NCBI RefSeq assembly: GCF_030246845.1
Contig: NZ_CP126889.1
Span: 310,001-374,000, forward strand
DNA: 64,000 bases
From: Enhydrobacter sp.
GTDB taxonomy: Bacteria > Pseudomonadota > Alphaproteobacteria > Reyranellales > Reyranellaceae
Reading direction: 5' to 3'
Every line of letters starts with the position of its first letter. Positions within the stretch are counted from its first letter, which is position 1. The notes under the pieces were generated by a model. The model made no database searches. It was not told the DNA's origin and saw only the letters and a list, made by a program, of their open reading frames with translations. Below, in pieces: positions 9,756 to 20,278 of this stretch. A program made the position numbers and the translations under genes.

Positions 9756-10882
9756 CAGACGATCTCCCTCAGGCCGGCATGCTCGCGCGTCAGCGCCAGC
9801 ATCATGCCGACGCAGATCGCCATCGAAAGCGCCGACGAGCCGCCGTAGGAGATGAACGGCAAGGTCATGCCCTTGGCCGGGATGAGCTGCACCGTCGAGG
9901 CCATGTTGATGGCGGCCTGCAGGCCGAACTGCACGGCGAGCCCGGTCGCGGCCAGCGTGATGAAGAGGCTGGTCTCCTTGGTGGCCCGCTGGAGCGCACG
10001 CAGGGTCACGAAGACGAACAGCAACAGGATGATCAGGCAGACGATCAGGCCGAACTCCTCGCCGCACACCGCCATCACGAAATCGGTGTGCGCGTCGGGA
10101 AGTTGCGCCTTCACCGTGCCCTCGCCCGGCCCGCGCCCGAACAGCGAGCCGTTCATGAAGGCCTCGAGCGCGGTGTTGACCTGGTAGTTGTCGCCCGACG
10201 AGGGATCGAGGAAGCGGTCGAAGCGGCTGCGCACATGGGCGAAGGCGAAGTAGGCACCGACCAGGCTCGCCGCGCCGCCAACCACGCCGAAGCCCGCGAC
10301 CCACATCGGCAGGCCGACAACGAAGAGCTGGGCCGCCCACACCGCCGCCACCACGATGCTCATGCCGAGGTCGGGCTGCATGATCAGGAGCGCCAGCACG
10401 ATGCCGACCAGCAGGGTCGAGAGGATGTAGCCCGGCGCGGTCCGCTCGGCGCGGCTCTGCGCCAGCAGCCAGGCCGAGATCACGGCGAGGCTCGGCTTCA
10501 CGAACTCCGACGGCTGGATGCCCGAGAGGCCCGGCACCGCGATCCAGCGCCGCGCGCCCTTGATCTCGACGCCGATCACGAAGGTCAGCGCCAGCAGCAC
10601 GACGCTGGCCACGAACACGATCAGCGACAGCCGCCGCACATGGCGCGGCGAGGCGAGCGAGATGGCGAGCATCAGCGCCAGCGCCATCGGCAGGAACACG
10701 AACTGGCGCTTGGCGAACATGAAGGAGTCGGCGCCGATGCGCTCGGCGGCGGGCGGCGAGGCGGCGAGCGTGAGCAGCACCCCGAAGGCCATGATGGCCA
10801 GAACGGCGCCGAGCGCCCAGCGGTCGACCGTCCACCACCATTGGCCGATGACGCTGCGGTCGTCGCGCGGAACCTGGATCAT
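9755..10882 (-). CDS. ftsW: Septal peptidoglycan glycosyltransferase FtsW
   Basis: FtsW is the SEDS-family polymerase that builds septal glycan strands from lipid II, working with FtsI. The 375-residue protein has about ten hydrophobic segments and the SEDS signatures [21 protein letters not shown] and [17 protein letters not shown]. The ATG at 10882 (MIQVPRDD) overlaps the murD stop as ATGA, so the longer in-frame opening up to 10975 is rejected. Location between murD and murG is canonical. Confidence 0.96.
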   Translation of the reverse strand: MIQVPRDDRSVIGQWWWTVDRWALGAVLAIMAFGVLLTLAASPPAAERIGADSFMFAKRQFVFLPMALALMLAISLASPRHVRRLSLIVFVASVVLLALTFVIGVEIKGARRWIAVPGLSGIQPSEFVKPSLAVISAWLLAQSRAERTAPGYILSTLLVGIVLALLIMQPDLGMSIVVAAVWAAQLFVVGLPMWVAGFGVVGGAASLVGAYFAFAHVRSRFDRFLDPSSGDNYQVNTALEAFMNGSLFGRGPGEGTVKAQLPDAHTDFVMAVCGEEFGLIVCLIILLLFVFVTLRALQRATKETSLFITLAATGLAVQFGLQAAINMASTVQLIPAKGMTLPFISYGGSSALSMAICVGMMLALTREHAGLREIV

Positions 10883-12270
10883 GCCGCCTCCCCCAAACTC
10901 TGTGCCCCCGGCAGCGCCCGCGCCATGGCGCGGAAGGCGTCGCCGCGATGCTCGTAGCTCCGCCACTGGTCCCACGAGGCGCAGGCCGGCGACAGCAGCA
11001 CGACGGCCTTGCCCGCGCCGCTCTCGCGCCGGCTGAGCGCGTAGGCCGCGTCGAGCGCGGACTTGAGATCGCCGCAGCGGCTGAACGGCAGCTTGCCTTC
11101 GAGCTGGCCGGCGAACAGCTCGGTCGCCTCGCCGATCAGGAAGGCGTGGCGCACGCGGTCGAACCAGGGCGCGAGCGGCGCCACGCCGCCCTCCTTCGCC
11201 TGGCCGCCCAGGATCCAGTAGATGTCGCGATAGGACGAGAGCGCCCGCGCCGCGGCGTCGGCGTTGGTCGCCTTGCTGTCGTTGACATAGACGACGCCGC
11301 CGACCGCCGCGACGCGCTCCTGGCGATGCGGCAGGCCGGGATAGCCGCGCAGGCCCTCGACGATCGCCTCGCGCGGCACGCCGAGCCAGCGGCAGGCCGC
11401 CCAGGCGCAGGCCGCGTTCTGCGCATTGTGCGCGCCCGGCAATGTCGGCACGTCGGAAAAGTCGACCGTGTAGCCATCCGCATCGACCAGCATGCCGGCG
11501 CGGAAGGAGACGCCGCCCGCGATCGGCCGGTCGAGCGCCACCGGAACGACGGCAGCGCCGCCGCGGGCGGCGAGCGTCTCGCGCATGGCGCGCGAGAAAT
11601 CGTCGTCGACGCCGATCACCGCGCAGTCGCCGGTCTGCTGGCGGTCGAAGATGTGCGCCTTGGCCGCGACGTAGCCCGCCATGTCGCCGTGGCGGTCGAT
11701 ATGGTCGGGCGTGATGTTGAGCCAGACCGCGACATGGGCGTGGAAGGTGTCGAGCAGCTCAAGCTGGTAGGAGGAAAGCTCGAGCACGTACAGGCCCTCG
11801 GCGCCGAGCGGGGCGAGATCGAGCGCGCCGCGGCCGATATTGCCGCCGACCTCGCAGGCAAGCCCCGCGCTCTTCAGGATGTGGCCGATCAGCGCCGTCG
11901 TGGTCGACTTGCCGTTGGTGCCGGTCACGGCGACGTAGCGTGCGGCGGTGCGGGCGCGCGCCAGCAGCTCGACGTCGCAGATCAGCGGCTTGCCGGCCGC
12001 CCGCGCCGCCGCCGCGACCGGATGCGGCCTGGGCAGGCGGTTGGGGATGCCGGGGCTGATGACCAGCGCGCTGATCCCCGGCCACTCGATCCGGTCGGGC
12101 TCGACGAGGCGGGCGCCGATCGCCGCCGCGGCGTCGCGCGAGGGTGCGTCGTCGTCCCAGGCGACGCAGTCGATGCCCGACGCCTTCAGGGCGCGCACGG
12201 TCGCCAGGCCCGAGCGCGCGAGCCCCAGGACGGCGAAAGACGAGCCCTTGAGGACGCCGAGATCGATCAT
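10879..12270 (-). CDS. murD: UDP-N-acetylmuramoylalanine--D-glutamate ligase
   Basis: MurD adds D-glutamate to UDP-MurNAc-L-Ala. The 463-residue protein shows the N-terminal UDP-binding motif FAVLGLARSGLATVRALK, the P-loop VTGTNGKSTTT (about 115-125), ELSSYQLE, NITPDHIDRHG and the C-terminal-domain motif VNDSKATNADA. It sits three bases after mraY and overlaps ftsW by ATGA. Confidence 0.97.
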   Translation of the reverse strand: MIDLGVLKGSSFAVLGLARSGLATVRALKASGIDCVAWDDDAPSRDAAAAIGARLVEPDRIEWPGISALVISPGIPNRLPRPHPVAAAARAAGKPLICDVELLARARTAARYVAVTGTNGKSTTTALIGHILKSAGLACEVGGNIGRGALDLAPLGAEGLYVLELSSYQLELLDTFHAHVAVWLNITPDHIDRHGDMAGYVAAKAHIFDRQQTGDCAVIGVDDDFSRAMRETLAARGGAAVVPVALDRPIAGGVSFRAGMLVDADGYTVDFSDVPTLPGAHNAQNAACAWAACRWLGVPREAIVEGLRGYPGLPHRQERVAAVGGVVYVNDSKATNADAAARALSSYRDIYWILGGQAKEGGVAPLAPWFDRVRHAFLIGEATELFAGQLEGKLPFSRCGDLKSALDAAYALSRRESGAGKAVVLLSPACASWDQWRSYEHRGDAFRAMARALPGAQSLGEAA

Positions 12271-12273
12271 GCG

Positions 12274-13365
12274 CTACCTGAGCTTCAGCGTGGCGAGACC
12301 GACCATCGAGAGGATGGCGGCAATGATCCAGAAGCGGAAAACGATGGTCGGCTCGGCCCAGCCCTTCTGCTCGAAATGATGATGCAGCGGCGCCATGCGG
12401 AAGATGCGCCGGCCGGTCCATTTGTACGACAGCACCTGCACGATCACCGACACGGTCTCGAGCACGAACAGCCCGCCCACGATCGCCAGCACGATCTCGT
12501 GCTTGGTGACAACGGCGACCGCGCCCAGCGCGCCGCCGATCGCGAGCGACCCGGTGTCGCCCATGAACACCATGGCGGGCGGCGCGTTGAACCACAGGAA
12601 GCCGAGGCCGGCGCCGACCAGTGCCGAGAGCACGACCGAAAGCTCGCCCGAGCGCGGGATGTGATGCAGGTAGAGATAGTTGGTGTAGACCAGGTTGCCG
12701 ACCACGTAGGCGATCAGCCCGAACACGATCGAGGCCATGATCACCGGCCCGATCGCGAGGCCGTCGAGCCCGTCGGTCAGATTGACGGCGTTGGAGGTGC
12801 CGACGATCACCAGCACGGCGAAGACGAGGAATCCGACGAGGCCGAGCGGCACCAGCACGTCCTTCAGGAACGGCAGCGCGAGCGTGTAGCGCAGCGCCGG
12901 CGGCGAGGCCTGCCCGATGAAGTAGGCCGCCACCGCCGCCACGGCGATCGAGAGGCCGAGCTTCACCTTGCCCGGTACGCCCTTGGGATTCTTCTTGGTG
13001 ACCTTGAGATAGTCGTCCCACAGGCCGACCGCGCCGAAGGCCACGGTGATGCCGAGCACGATCCAGACATAGCGGTTGGTGAGATCGGCCCACAGGAGCG
13101 TGGCCACCGAGAGCGAGATCAGGATCAGCAGCCCGCCCATGGTGGGCGTGCCCTTCTTGCCCATGACGTGGCTCGCGGGACCGTCCTCGCGGATCGGCTG
13201 GCCCTGCTTCTGCTTGCTGCGCAGCCAGCGGATCAGCCGGCCGCCGATCAGGAAGCTCAGCACCAGCGCGGTCAGGAAGGCCGCGATCGACCGGAAGGTC
13301 AGGTAGCGGAACAGGTTGAAGGGCGAGAACAGATCCGCCAGGGGGTAGAGAAAGTTGTAGATCAT
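12274..13365 (-). CDS. mraY: Phospho-MurNAc-pentapeptide transferase MraY
   Basis: MraY makes lipid I by moving phospho-MurNAc-pentapeptide onto undecaprenyl phosphate in the inner membrane. The 363-residue protein is a ten-span membrane enzyme with the family motifs [13 protein letters not shown], the [13 protein letters not shown] catalytic loop and [14 protein letters not shown], and ends [13 protein letters not shown] at 13365 follows the murF stop by a single base. The upstream in-frame extension to 13416 is inside murF and is rejected. Confidence 0.97.
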   Translation of the reverse strand: MIYNFLYPLADLFSPFNLFRYLTFRSIAAFLTALVLSFLIGGRLIRWLRSKQKQGQPIREDGPASHVMGKKGTPTMGGLLILISLSVATLLWADLTNRYVWIVLGITVAFGAVGLWDDYLKVTKKNPKGVPGKVKLGLSIAVAAVAAYFIGQASPPALRYTLALPFLKDVLVPLGLVGFLVFAVLVIVGTSNAVNLTDGLDGLAIGPVIMASIVFGLIAYVVGNLVYTNYLYLHHIPRSGELSVVLSALVGAGLGFLWFNAPPAMVFMGDTGSLAIGGALGAVAVVTKHEIVLAIVGGLFVLETVSVIVQVLSYKWTGRRIFRMAPLHHHFEQKGWAEPTIVFRFWIIAAILSMVGLATLKLR

Positions 13366-13366
13366 C

Positions 13367-14776
13367 TCAGCGTTCCGTTTGGCCGCCGCTGGCGGCGAGG
13401 ACCGCATCGACGACAATCTTCATCTTCGAGCCCAGCGAACCCTTCACCGCAATCACGTCCCCGGCGCGCAAGGCGGCCGCGACGTCCGGCGCGAGCGCCG
13501 CCGAATCGGGCCGGTGCACGCCGCGCCGCTCCGCCGGCAGGCGCTGCCACAGCGCCTTCATGTGCGGACCGCACAGGAAGACCTGCGCCGCGCCGCTCGC
13601 CGCCACCGCCTCGGCGAGACCGGCATGGTAGCAATCCGCCTTCTCGCCGAGCTCGCGCATGTCGCCCAGCGCCAGCAGCCGCCGGCCGCCCGAAGCGGGC
13701 TCGGTTCGCGCCAGCACCGCCAGCATGGCGCGCATCGACGCGGGATTGGCGTTGTAGCTCTCGTCGATGAGCTCCACCGTGCCCGGGCCGAAGGCGAGAC
13801 GCCGCCGCGCGCCGCGACCCGGGGAGGCCTCGACCCCGGCCAGCGCAGCCGCCGCCCGGTCGAAATCCGCGCCCAGCGCCTCGACGGCGGCCAGTGCCGC
13901 CAGGCTGTTCAGGACCCAGTGCTCGCCCGCCGCGCCCAGCCGATACTCGATCCGGCGGCCATGGATCAAGGCGACAACGTCGCTGCCGCGATCGTGCAGG
14001 GAGCACGCGAGGAGGCGCGCGTCGGCCGCCTCGCTGCGGCCGAAGCCCACGATGCGCGAAACGCCGAGCCGGCGCGCCCTGGCGGCCAGCCGCTCGAAAT
14101 GGCGGTTGTCGCGATTGAGCACCGCGACCGCGCCGTCGCGCATGCCGGCGAACAGGCAGGCCTTCTCGTCGGCGATCGCTTCCTCCGAGCCCATGTGGCC
14201 GATATGGACCGGTTCGACATTGGTGACGATGCCGACATGCGCCTCGACCAGCCGCGCCAGCGGCTCGATCTCGCCGGGATGGTTCATGCCGATCTCGAAC
14301 ACGCCGTAGCGCGCCTCGCGCGACAGGCGGGCGAGGCTGATCGGCACGCCGACATGGTTGTTGAAGCTGGCGGCGCTGGCCGCGGTCGGCGCCTGGGCCG
14401 AAAGCATCGCCCGCAGCGCATCCTTGGTGCTGGTCTTGCCGGCCGAGCCGGTGACGCTTGCCACCTTTGCCGCGCTGCGCTGCCGGCCGGCGCGCCCGAG
14501 AGCGACCAGCGCCTGCATCGTGTCCGGCACGCGCACCAGCCTGCCCTGCCCTTCCGGCAGGTCGCGCGACACGACGGCGGCTGCGGCGCCGCGATCCAGC
14601 GCCTCGGCGACGAAGGCGTGGCCGTCGCTCGTCTCGCCGGCGAGCGCGAAGAAAAGATCGCCCTTGCCGACCGCGCGGCTGTCGAAGGTGACGCCGACCG
14701 CCTCGAACGGCGCCGCCGGCATGGCGACGGGCGACAGGGCGCGCGCGATCTCGCCGGAGGTCCAGAGCGCCGTCAT
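13367..14776 (-). CDS. murF: UDP-MurNAc-tripeptide--D-Ala-D-Ala ligase
   Basis: MurF adds the D-Ala-D-Ala made by Ddl to complete the pentapeptide. The 469-residue sequence has the N-terminal [18 protein letters not shown] segment, a P-loop [12 protein letters not shown] near residue 110, the [14 protein letters not shown] and [12 protein letters not shown] stretches, and the C-terminal [15 protein letters not shown] motif, which is diagnostic for MurF. ATG at 14776 overlaps the murE stop (ATGA). Confidence 0.96.
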   Translation of the reverse strand: MTALWTSGEIARALSPVAMPAAPFEAVGVTFDSRAVGKGDLFFALAGETSDGHAFVAEALDRGAAAAVVSRDLPEGQGRLVRVPDTMQALVALGRAGRQRSAAKVASVTGSAGKTSTKDALRAMLSAQAPTAASAASFNNHVGVPISLARLSREARYGVFEIGMNHPGEIEPLARLVEAHVGIVTNVEPVHIGHMGSEEAIADEKACLFAGMRDGAVAVLNRDNRHFERLAARARRLGVSRIVGFGRSEAADARLLACSLHDRGSDVVALIHGRRIEYRLGAAGEHWVLNSLAALAAVEALGADFDRAAAALAGVEASPGRGARRRLAFGPGTVELIDESYNANPASMRAMLAVLARTEPASGGRRLLALGDMRELGEKADCYHAGLAEAVAASGAAQVFLCGPHMKALWQRLPAERRGVHRPDSAALAPDVAAALRAGDVIAVKGSLGSKMKIVVDAVLAASGGQTER

Positions 14777-16260
14777 GCGCCGCTCCGCACCAGCGCGCGC
14801 GCCACCTCGGCATCGTCGAAGGGATGGGTGACGCCGGCGATGGTCTGGCCGGTCTCGTGGCCCTTGCCGGCGATCAGCAGCAGATCGTCGGACGAGCGGA
14901 GCGCGGCGAGGCCCTGCGCGATGGCGGCGCGGCGGCCCTCGCGCACCTCGGCCCAGTTCGTCCGCTCGGCCGGAATGCCGCGGCAAATCTCGGCGCGGAT
15001 CGCCTCGGGCGATTCGGAGCGCGGATTGTCGTCGGTCACCAGCGTGAGGTCGGCGAGACGGGTCGCGATCTCGCCCATTACCGGCCGCTTGCCGCGGTCG
15101 CGATCGCCGCCGCAGCCGAACACCACGACCAGCTTGCCCTTCGCGAAAGGCCGCAGCGTCGCCAGCACCGTCTCCAGCGCCTCGGGCTTGTGGGCGTAGT
15201 CGACATAGACCGGCGCACCGCTTTCATGCCGCGCGACGAGCTGCAGCCGGCCGGGCGCACCGCAGAGCGTCGCGAGCGCCGCCACGGCGCGCGCGGCATC
15301 GCCGCCCGTCGCCACGACGAGACCGAGGGCGGCCAGCGCGTTCGAGGCCTGGAAGCCGCCGACCAGCGGCAGCTCGACCTCGTGCCGGGTGCCCAGCACC
15401 TCGATCGCGAGATGCTGGCCGACTGCCGTCGGTCCGTCGTCGAGCAGCCTGAGCTCGCGGCCCTTGCGGCCGTAGGTCCAGAAGCGCAGGCCGCGGCGCG
15501 CGGCGACCTGCGCCAGTGCCTCGGCGCGCGGGCTGTCGGCGTTGACGACGGCAGTGCCGCCCGGCGGCAGCAGCTCCTCGAACAGCCGCGCCTTGGCGGC
15601 GAAATACGCCTCCATGGTCGGATGATAGTCGAGATGCTCGTGGGTCAGGTTGGTGAAGGCCGCGGCCGAGAGCTTCAGCCCGTCGAGCCGATGCTGGTCG
15701 AGGCCGTGGCTCGACGCCTCGATGGCGAGATGCGTCACGCCCTCGCGCGCCAGCGTGGCGAGATCGGCGTGGAGCTGCACCGGATCGGGGGTCGTGAGGC
15801 CCGCTTCGCGCGTGAAGCCCGGCGAGGCGATGCCGAGCGTGCCCACGCTCGCCGCGCGGAGGCCGAGCGCGCTCCAGAGGTGGCGCACGAAATGGACGGT
15901 CGAGGATTTGCCGTTGGTGCCGGTGACGGCGGCGATCGTCGCCGGCTGCAGGCCGGCGAAGGCCGCCGCCATCAGCGCGATGCGCCGGCGCGGGTTGGGA
16001 TCGCGCACGACGGCGATCCCTGGGCCGAGCGGCGGCAGGGCCGACTCCGGCGCGGCCAGGATCGCAACCGCGCCCCTCTTCACCGCATCGGCGACGAAGC
16101 GGGCGCCGTCGGCGTGGGTGCCCGCCAGGGCCGCGAACAGGAAACCCGGCCGGACCTGGCGCGAGTCGAGGGTGAGACCGGCGAGGACGGGATCGCGCGG
16201 CAGCGCGCCGACGGCCCGCTTGTCGGCGCTCTCCCGCATCAGCTCACTCAACCGAGGCAC
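14773..16260 (-). CDS. murE: UDP-MurNAc-L-Ala-D-Glu--meso-diaminopimelate ligase
   Basis: MurE adds the third amino acid of the stem peptide. The 495-residue protein has the P-loop VTGTNGKSSTV (112-122), IEASSHGLDQHR, NLTHEHLDYH and the C-terminal motif DDNPRSESP. The DNPR tetrapeptide is the recognised meso-diaminopimelate specificity signature, so DAP-type peptidoglycan is expected. The murE start lies 17 bases inside the 3' end of ftsI. Confidence 0.96.
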   Translation of the reverse strand: MPRLSELMRESADKRAVGALPRDPVLAGLTLDSRQVRPGFLFAALAGTHADGARFVADAVKRGAVAILAAPESALPPLGPGIAVVRDPNPRRRIALMAAAFAGLQPATIAAVTGTNGKSSTVHFVRHLWSALGLRAASVGTLGIASPGFTREAGLTTPDPVQLHADLATLAREGVTHLAIEASSHGLDQHRLDGLKLSAAAFTNLTHEHLDYHPTMEAYFAAKARLFEELLPPGGTAVVNADSPRAEALAQVAARRGLRFWTYGRKGRELRLLDDGPTAVGQHLAIEVLGTRHEVELPLVGGFQASNALAALGLVVATGGDAARAVAALATLCGAPGRLQLVARHESGAPVYVDYAHKPEALETVLATLRPFAKGKLVVVFGCGGDRDRGKRPVMGEIATRLADLTLVTDDNPRSESPEAIRAEICRGIPAERTNWAEVREGRRAAIAQGLAALRSSDDLLLIAGKGHETGQTIAGVTHPFDDAEVARALVRSGA

Positions 16261-18094
16261 GACGCGCTCCCGGAGGCGCCGCCAACTGCTCGCCGGGTCG
16301 CAGGGGCAGCGCCCTGTGCTCGTTCCTCTGCCCGCGCGCCGAGACCGGCACCGCGCGCACGACGCTGGTCTCGGGGATCGGACGCGATCCGATCTCGAGC
16401 GAGGCCGGCCGATCGTTCCAGTCGCCGGGCAGGATGCCGTAGAGGGACACGATGTCCTCGATGATGACCTTCACGCTGGGGGCGGCGACCATGCCGCCGG
16501 TCGCGTAGCCGCCGGTCTCCTTCGTTCCCTTCGGCTCGTCAAGCGAGACCAGGACCACGAACTTGGGATCGCTCATCGGAAAGGCGCCGACGAAGGAGCT
16601 GAACAGCGCCTTCCGGGCGTAGCCGCCGTGCGCCACCTTTTCCGCCGTGCCGGTCTTGCCGCCGACCTCGTAGCCGGCGAGGTTGGCCTTCTTGCCGGTA
16701 CCCTCGACCGCGTTCAGCCGCATGAGCTGGCGCATCGTCATCGAGGTCTTGGCCTGGATGACGCGGTGGCCGCTGTCGCGCACCGAGTTGCGCTTGAGGA
16801 AGGTCGGCCAGAACTCGATGCCGCCGTTGATCATCGCCGCCACCCCCATGACCACGTGCAGCGGCGTCACCGACATGCCGTGGCCGAAGGCGATGGTCAT
16901 GGTGTTGATCTTCGCCCAGTGCCGCGGATAGAGCGGCGTGCCGAGCTCCATCAGCTCGGTGTGCAGCGGCTTCAGGAAGCCCAGCTTGTCGAAGAAGGCG
17001 CGCTGCGCGTCGGTGCCGACCTCGACCGCCATCTTGGCCGAGCCGATGTTGGACGAGTACTTGAAGATCTCCGGCACCGACAGCACGCGGTGCGGCACGT
17101 CGGGATCGTCGTGGATGTAGAAGCGGTCGATCTTGATCGGCGAGCTGGCGTCGAACTTGTCGCCGAGCGAGACCTTGCCGCTGTCGAGGGCGAGCGCGGT
17201 GTTGAACACCTTGAACATCGAGCCCTGCTCGTAGACGCCGAGCGTGGCGCGGTTGAACAGGGCCTCGTTGGTGATGGTGCGCGCCTTGTTGGCGTCGTAG
17301 GTGGGCAGCGACGCGAGCGCCAGGATCTCGCCGTTGGTGACGTCCATCACGATCGCCTGCGCGCCGATCGCCGAGAACTTCTGCACCGCGTGCGCGATCT
17401 CGTCCTCGACCATGCGCTGCAGCCGCAGATCGATGGAAAGCTGCACGGTCTGGCCGCTCTGGAGCTGCTGGTCGAAGTAGCGCTCGATGCCGCCCAGGCC
17501 GGCATTGTCGATGTTGGTGTAGCCCACGACGTGCGCCGCGGTCGAACCTTGCGGATAGATGCGCCGCTCCTCGGCCTGGAACTCCAGCCCGGGAATGCCG
17601 AGCCGGTTCACGAGGTCGTTCTCGCGCGGGCTGAGCGCGCGCTTGATCCAGACGAAGGTCTTGTCGGACTCGAGCTTGGCCTTCACCTCGTCGTACTTGA
17701 GGTCGGGCAACACCGAGACGATCTTGCGCGCCGCGTCGGGCGCGTCGATCACGAGGTGCGGATTGACGAACGCCGACATGACCGGCAGCGAGGTGGCGAG
17801 CACGATGCCGTTGCGGTCGACGATGTCGGCGCGCTCGGACTGGATCGCGCCGCCCTGCGCGGCCACGCGCTGCGTCGGCTCGCCGCCGTCGCGCAGCAGC
17901 GACACGTACGACATGCGCATGGCGATCGCCGTGAAGGCGACCACCAGAAGCGCCCCGGTGACGACCAGCCGCTGCCGGGCAGTCTCCTGCACATCGCCCT
18001 TGTAGCGCTCCTTGGGCGAGGCGTAACGCGCGCCGGCCGCCGCGGGGGACGCGGCGGCCGGTTCGGGCGGACCTTTCTTGCGCCACAGACTCAC
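16244..18094 (-). CDS. ftsI: Septal transpeptidase FtsI (PBP3)
   Basis: FtsI cross-links septal peptidoglycan and partners FtsW. The 616-residue class B penicillin-binding protein has one N-terminal membrane span (about 43-60), the PBP dimer domain, and a transpeptidase domain with the active-site triad motifs S292-M-F-K295, S347-S-N and K480-T-G. Residues about 575-616 are a short Arg/Pro-rich tail. It overlaps ftsL by ATGA and murE by 17 bases. All three catalytic motifs are intact. Confidence 0.96.
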   Translation of the reverse strand: MSLWRKKGPPEPAAASPAAAGARYASPKERYKGDVQETARQRLVVTGALLVVAFTAIAMRMSYVSLLRDGGEPTQRVAAQGGAIQSERADIVDRNGIVLATSLPVMSAFVNPHLVIDAPDAARKIVSVLPDLKYDEVKAKLESDKTFVWIKRALSPRENDLVNRLGIPGLEFQAEERRIYPQGSTAAHVVGYTNIDNAGLGGIERYFDQQLQSGQTVQLSIDLRLQRMVEDEIAHAVQKFSAIGAQAIVMDVTNGEILALASLPTYDANKARTITNEALFNRATLGVYEQGSMFKVFNTALALDSGKVSLGDKFDASSPIKIDRFYIHDDPDVPHRVLSVPEIFKYSSNIGSAKMAVEVGTDAQRAFFDKLGFLKPLHTELMELGTPLYPRHWAKINTMTIAFGHGMSVTPLHVVMGVAAMINGGIEFWPTFLKRNSVRDSGHRVIQAKTSMTMRQLMRLNAVEGTGKKANLAGYEVGGKTGTAEKVAHGGYARKALFSSFVGAFPMSDPKFVVLVSLDEPKGTKETGGYATGGMVAAPSVKVIIEDIVSLYGILPGDWNDRPASLEIGSRPIPETSVVRAVPVSARGQRNEHRALPLRPGEQLAAPPGARRASVE

Positions 18095-18645
18095 CGACGC
18101 TCCCCTTCGTTTCGCGCGAGGATGTCGTCGATGGTCAAGGCGGCGCCGCGGTCCACCTTTGCCGGACCCGAGGGGGCCGGCGCTTCAGCGAGAGCCGGTC
18201 GAGGGGGCGTCGTGGGTCCGGAGAAACGCCCTGGATGGGGTGCGGAGGCCGGCGAGGGGCTGCCGGCCTCCGCTGCGACGCGACCGCCACCGGGCAAAGT
18301 CGACGAGGGGACGTCGTTGCCCGTTCGTGGGGGGGAAGGGAGTGGCGTATCGCGTCGCGGGGGGACAGATGACGGGTTCTTGAGCGAGTCGAGGCGCACG
18401 ACCTGCTTGATCGAGGCCTGCTCGAGCTGGAGATGGGCGTTGGCCAGATGCTCGATGCGCTCGGCCTCGTTGAGATGCGCCCACTCGATCTTGAGGATGT
18501 GCGTTGCCTGCTGGCTTTCGACGATCTTCTGGTTGGTGCGGTCGATCCTCTCCTCGAGGTCCTGCACCTTGTATTTGACGGCGAACAGCCCGATCGCCGT
18601 GGCGACCGCGACCACCGACCAGAACAGGAGCCCGCGATGGATCAT
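18091..18645 (-). CDS. ftsL: Cell division protein FtsL with an extended Pro-rich C-terminus
   Basis: FtsL is the small bitopic coiled-coil partner of FtsB and FtsQ. The N-terminal 25 residues hold one membrane span ([19 protein letters not shown]), then a coiled coil ([30 protein letters not shown] split across the helix) that ends near residue 92. The remaining ~90 residues are Pro/Ser/Gly-rich and not typical, making this 184 residues against the usual 90-130. Position between rsmH and ftsI (ATGA overlaps on both sides) confirms the identity of the N-terminal part. Confidence 0.9.
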   Translation of the reverse strand: MIHRGLLFWSVVAVATAIGLFAVKYKVQDLEERIDRTNQKIVESQQATHILKIEWAHLNEAERIEHLANAHLQLEQASIKQVVRLDSLKNPSSVPPRRDTPLPSPPRTGNDVPSSTLPGGGRVAAEAGSPSPASAPHPGRFSGPTTPPRPALAEAPAPSGPAKVDRGAALTIDDILARNEGERR

Positions 18646-19577
18646 GCGCGGTCCCCGAGCTTCTCGGCGACGCGCAACCGGGCGGAGCGCGCGCGCGGGT
18701 TGGCGGCGATCTCGGCCGCGCCCGGCGTCACCGGCCGGCGCGTGAGGTCGCGCAGCGTCGCGCCGCGCGTCGTGGCCGCGGGCGGCGCATGGCGCGACGG
18801 GCCGGGTGTCCGCCCCGCCCGCGCCCGCACGAAATCCTTGACCGCGCGGTCCTCGAGCGAATGGAACGACACGACCGCCAGCCGGCCGCCCGGCGCCAGC
18901 ACCGACTCGGCCGCGACGAGGCCGCGCTCGAGCTCGCCCAGCTCGTCGTTCACCGCGATGCGCAGCGCCTGGAAGGTGCGCGTCGCGGGATCGCTCTCGT
19001 CCTTCGCCGAGGGCCCCACCGCGCGGCGCACGATCTCGGCCAGCTCGCCGGTCGTCTCGATCCGCTTCTGCCGGCGGCGCTCGACGATGGCGCGCGCGAC
19101 GCGGCGGCTGCGCCGCTCCTCGCCGTAACGCCAGAGGATGTCGGCCAGCTCCGCCTCGTCCGCCTCGTTCACGAGGTCGGCCGCCGAACGGCCGCGCTTT
19201 TCCATGCGCATGTCGAGCGGCCCGGAGGCGCGGAACGAGAAGCCGCGCTCGGCGCGATCGAACTGCATCGACGACACGCCAAGATCGAGCGCCACGCCGT
19301 CGACTTCGGCGACGCCTTCGGCCGACAGAAGATCCGCCATGTCGCCGAAGCGGCCCTCGATCAGGCGCAGCCGCGGCGTGTAGCGCTCGACCAGCGCCCG
19401 ACCCGCCGCCAGCGCGTCGGGATCGCGGTCGATCGCGATCACCTGGCAGTCGGCGCGGTCGAGGATTCCCCTGGCATAGCCGCCGCCGCCGAACGTGCCG
19501 TCGACGTAGCGGCGGCCATCGCGCGGCGCGAGCGCCTCGACCACCTCCTGAACAAGCACGGGAACGTGGCCGGTCAT
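18642..19577 (-). CDS. rsmH: 16S rRNA m4C1402 methyltransferase RsmH (MraW)
   Basis: RsmH methylates N4 of C1402 in 16S rRNA using S-adenosylmethionine. The 311-residue protein opens [16 protein letters not shown] and has the SAM-binding motif [15 protein letters not shown] (25-39), [22 protein letters not shown], and the C-terminal [14 protein letters not shown] motif, here [18 protein letters not shown] at 19577 overlaps the mraZ stop as ATGA. Confidence 0.97.
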   Translation of the reverse strand: MTGHVPVLVQEVVEALAPRDGRRYVDGTFGGGGYARGILDRADCQVIAIDRDPDALAAGRALVERYTPRLRLIEGRFGDMADLLSAEGVAEVDGVALDLGVSSMQFDRAERGFSFRASGPLDMRMEKRGRSAADLVNEADEAELADILWRYGEERRSRRVARAIVERRRQKRIETTGELAEIVRRAVGPSAKDESDPATRTFQALRIAVNDELGELERGLVAAESVLAPGGRLAVVSFHSLEDRAVKDFVRARAGRTPGPSRHAPPAATTRGATLRDLTRRPVTPGAAEIAANPRARSARLRVAEKLGDRA

Positions 19578-20053
19578 GCCTCGCCTCCCGTCAGGCCGCG
19601 CACGAACGCGGCCATCCGTTCGCGATCGGCGTCGCGCCGTGCCTGCCAGCGCTTGGGATTCCAGAGCTGGAACTTGTCGCCCTTGCCAACCAGCATCACG
19701 CCGCCTTCGACCTCGAGCACCTCGGCGAACTCGGCCGGCAGCGTGAACCGTCCGTCGGGCTCCATCGGAACGTTGCGCGCGGTCGAGGAGAGAAAGCCCG
19801 CCGGATCGAAGGCCTCGTCGTCGAGCGCGACCTTGAGCGCGCCCTTCGGCCCCAGCGCCTCGGCGCGCAGGCGCTCGAGCATCGCATCGAAGCCGGCATG
19901 GCTGTTGCCGTTCACGACACCGGGCACGTTGGGCGAGTGATAGAGGATGAAGGCGCCGCGGTCCTCGGCCGGCAGCTCGTCGCGAAAGGCGGCGGGCATC
20001 AGAACCCGTCCCTTCTTATCGAGCTTCAACAGGATCTCGGACCGGAATGCCAA
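19574..20053 (-). CDS. mraZ: Transcriptional regulator MraZ
   Basis: MraZ is a ring-forming AbrB-fold DNA-binding protein that represses its own dcw cluster. Two tandem copies of the domain are seen: [17 protein letters not shown] (about 11-27) and [17 protein letters not shown] (about 97-113), each with the D-x-x-x-R or D-G-R core. No ATG fits; a TTG at 20053 preceded by a GGGGGAGAGG ribosome-binding site gives 159 residues, the normal size. A much longer frame reaches 20263 but crosses the operator. It is the first gene of the cluster. Confidence 0.9.
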   Translation of the reverse strand: MAFRSEILLKLDKKGRVLMPAAFRDELPAEDRGAFILYHSPNVPGVVNGNSHAGFDAMLERLRAEALGPKGALKVALDDEAFDPAGFLSSTARNVPMEPDGRFTLPAEFAEVLEVEGGVMLVGKGDKFQLWNPKRWQARRDADRERMAAFVRGLTGGEA

Positions 20054-20114
20054 CGGCCCTCTCCCCCTGGTTCCCGCGCCGCCGGTGCCCCACGCCCCTG
20101 CGTCGTCTGATACA

Positions 20115-20139
20115 CGGGATACATTGGGATAACATGGGA
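20115..20139. promoter_or_regulatory. MraZ-binding repeats upstream of mraZ
   Basis: Three 5-base units, CGGGA (20115-20119), TGGGA (20125-20129) and TGGGA (20135-20139), recur with an exact 10-base period on the plus strand. This matches the TGGGN-N5 architecture known for MraZ operators. On the minus strand a TTGACG (-35-like, 20160-20155) lies 18 bases from CATGTT (20136-20131), so the repeats would overlap the -10 region and the transcript start. The promoter call is weaker than the repeat call. Confidence 0.8.
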
Positions 20140-20278
20140 AATCCCGGGACGCAACGTCAAAAAGCGATTCGACAAGGAATCCGAAGGGCTTAGATGCTAC
20201 ATCTATTGTCGGTATGACGGAAACAATCGCAACATTTTGTGGTGGCGCATTCCCGTCCCACAAGCCGTGTCACCGCCG

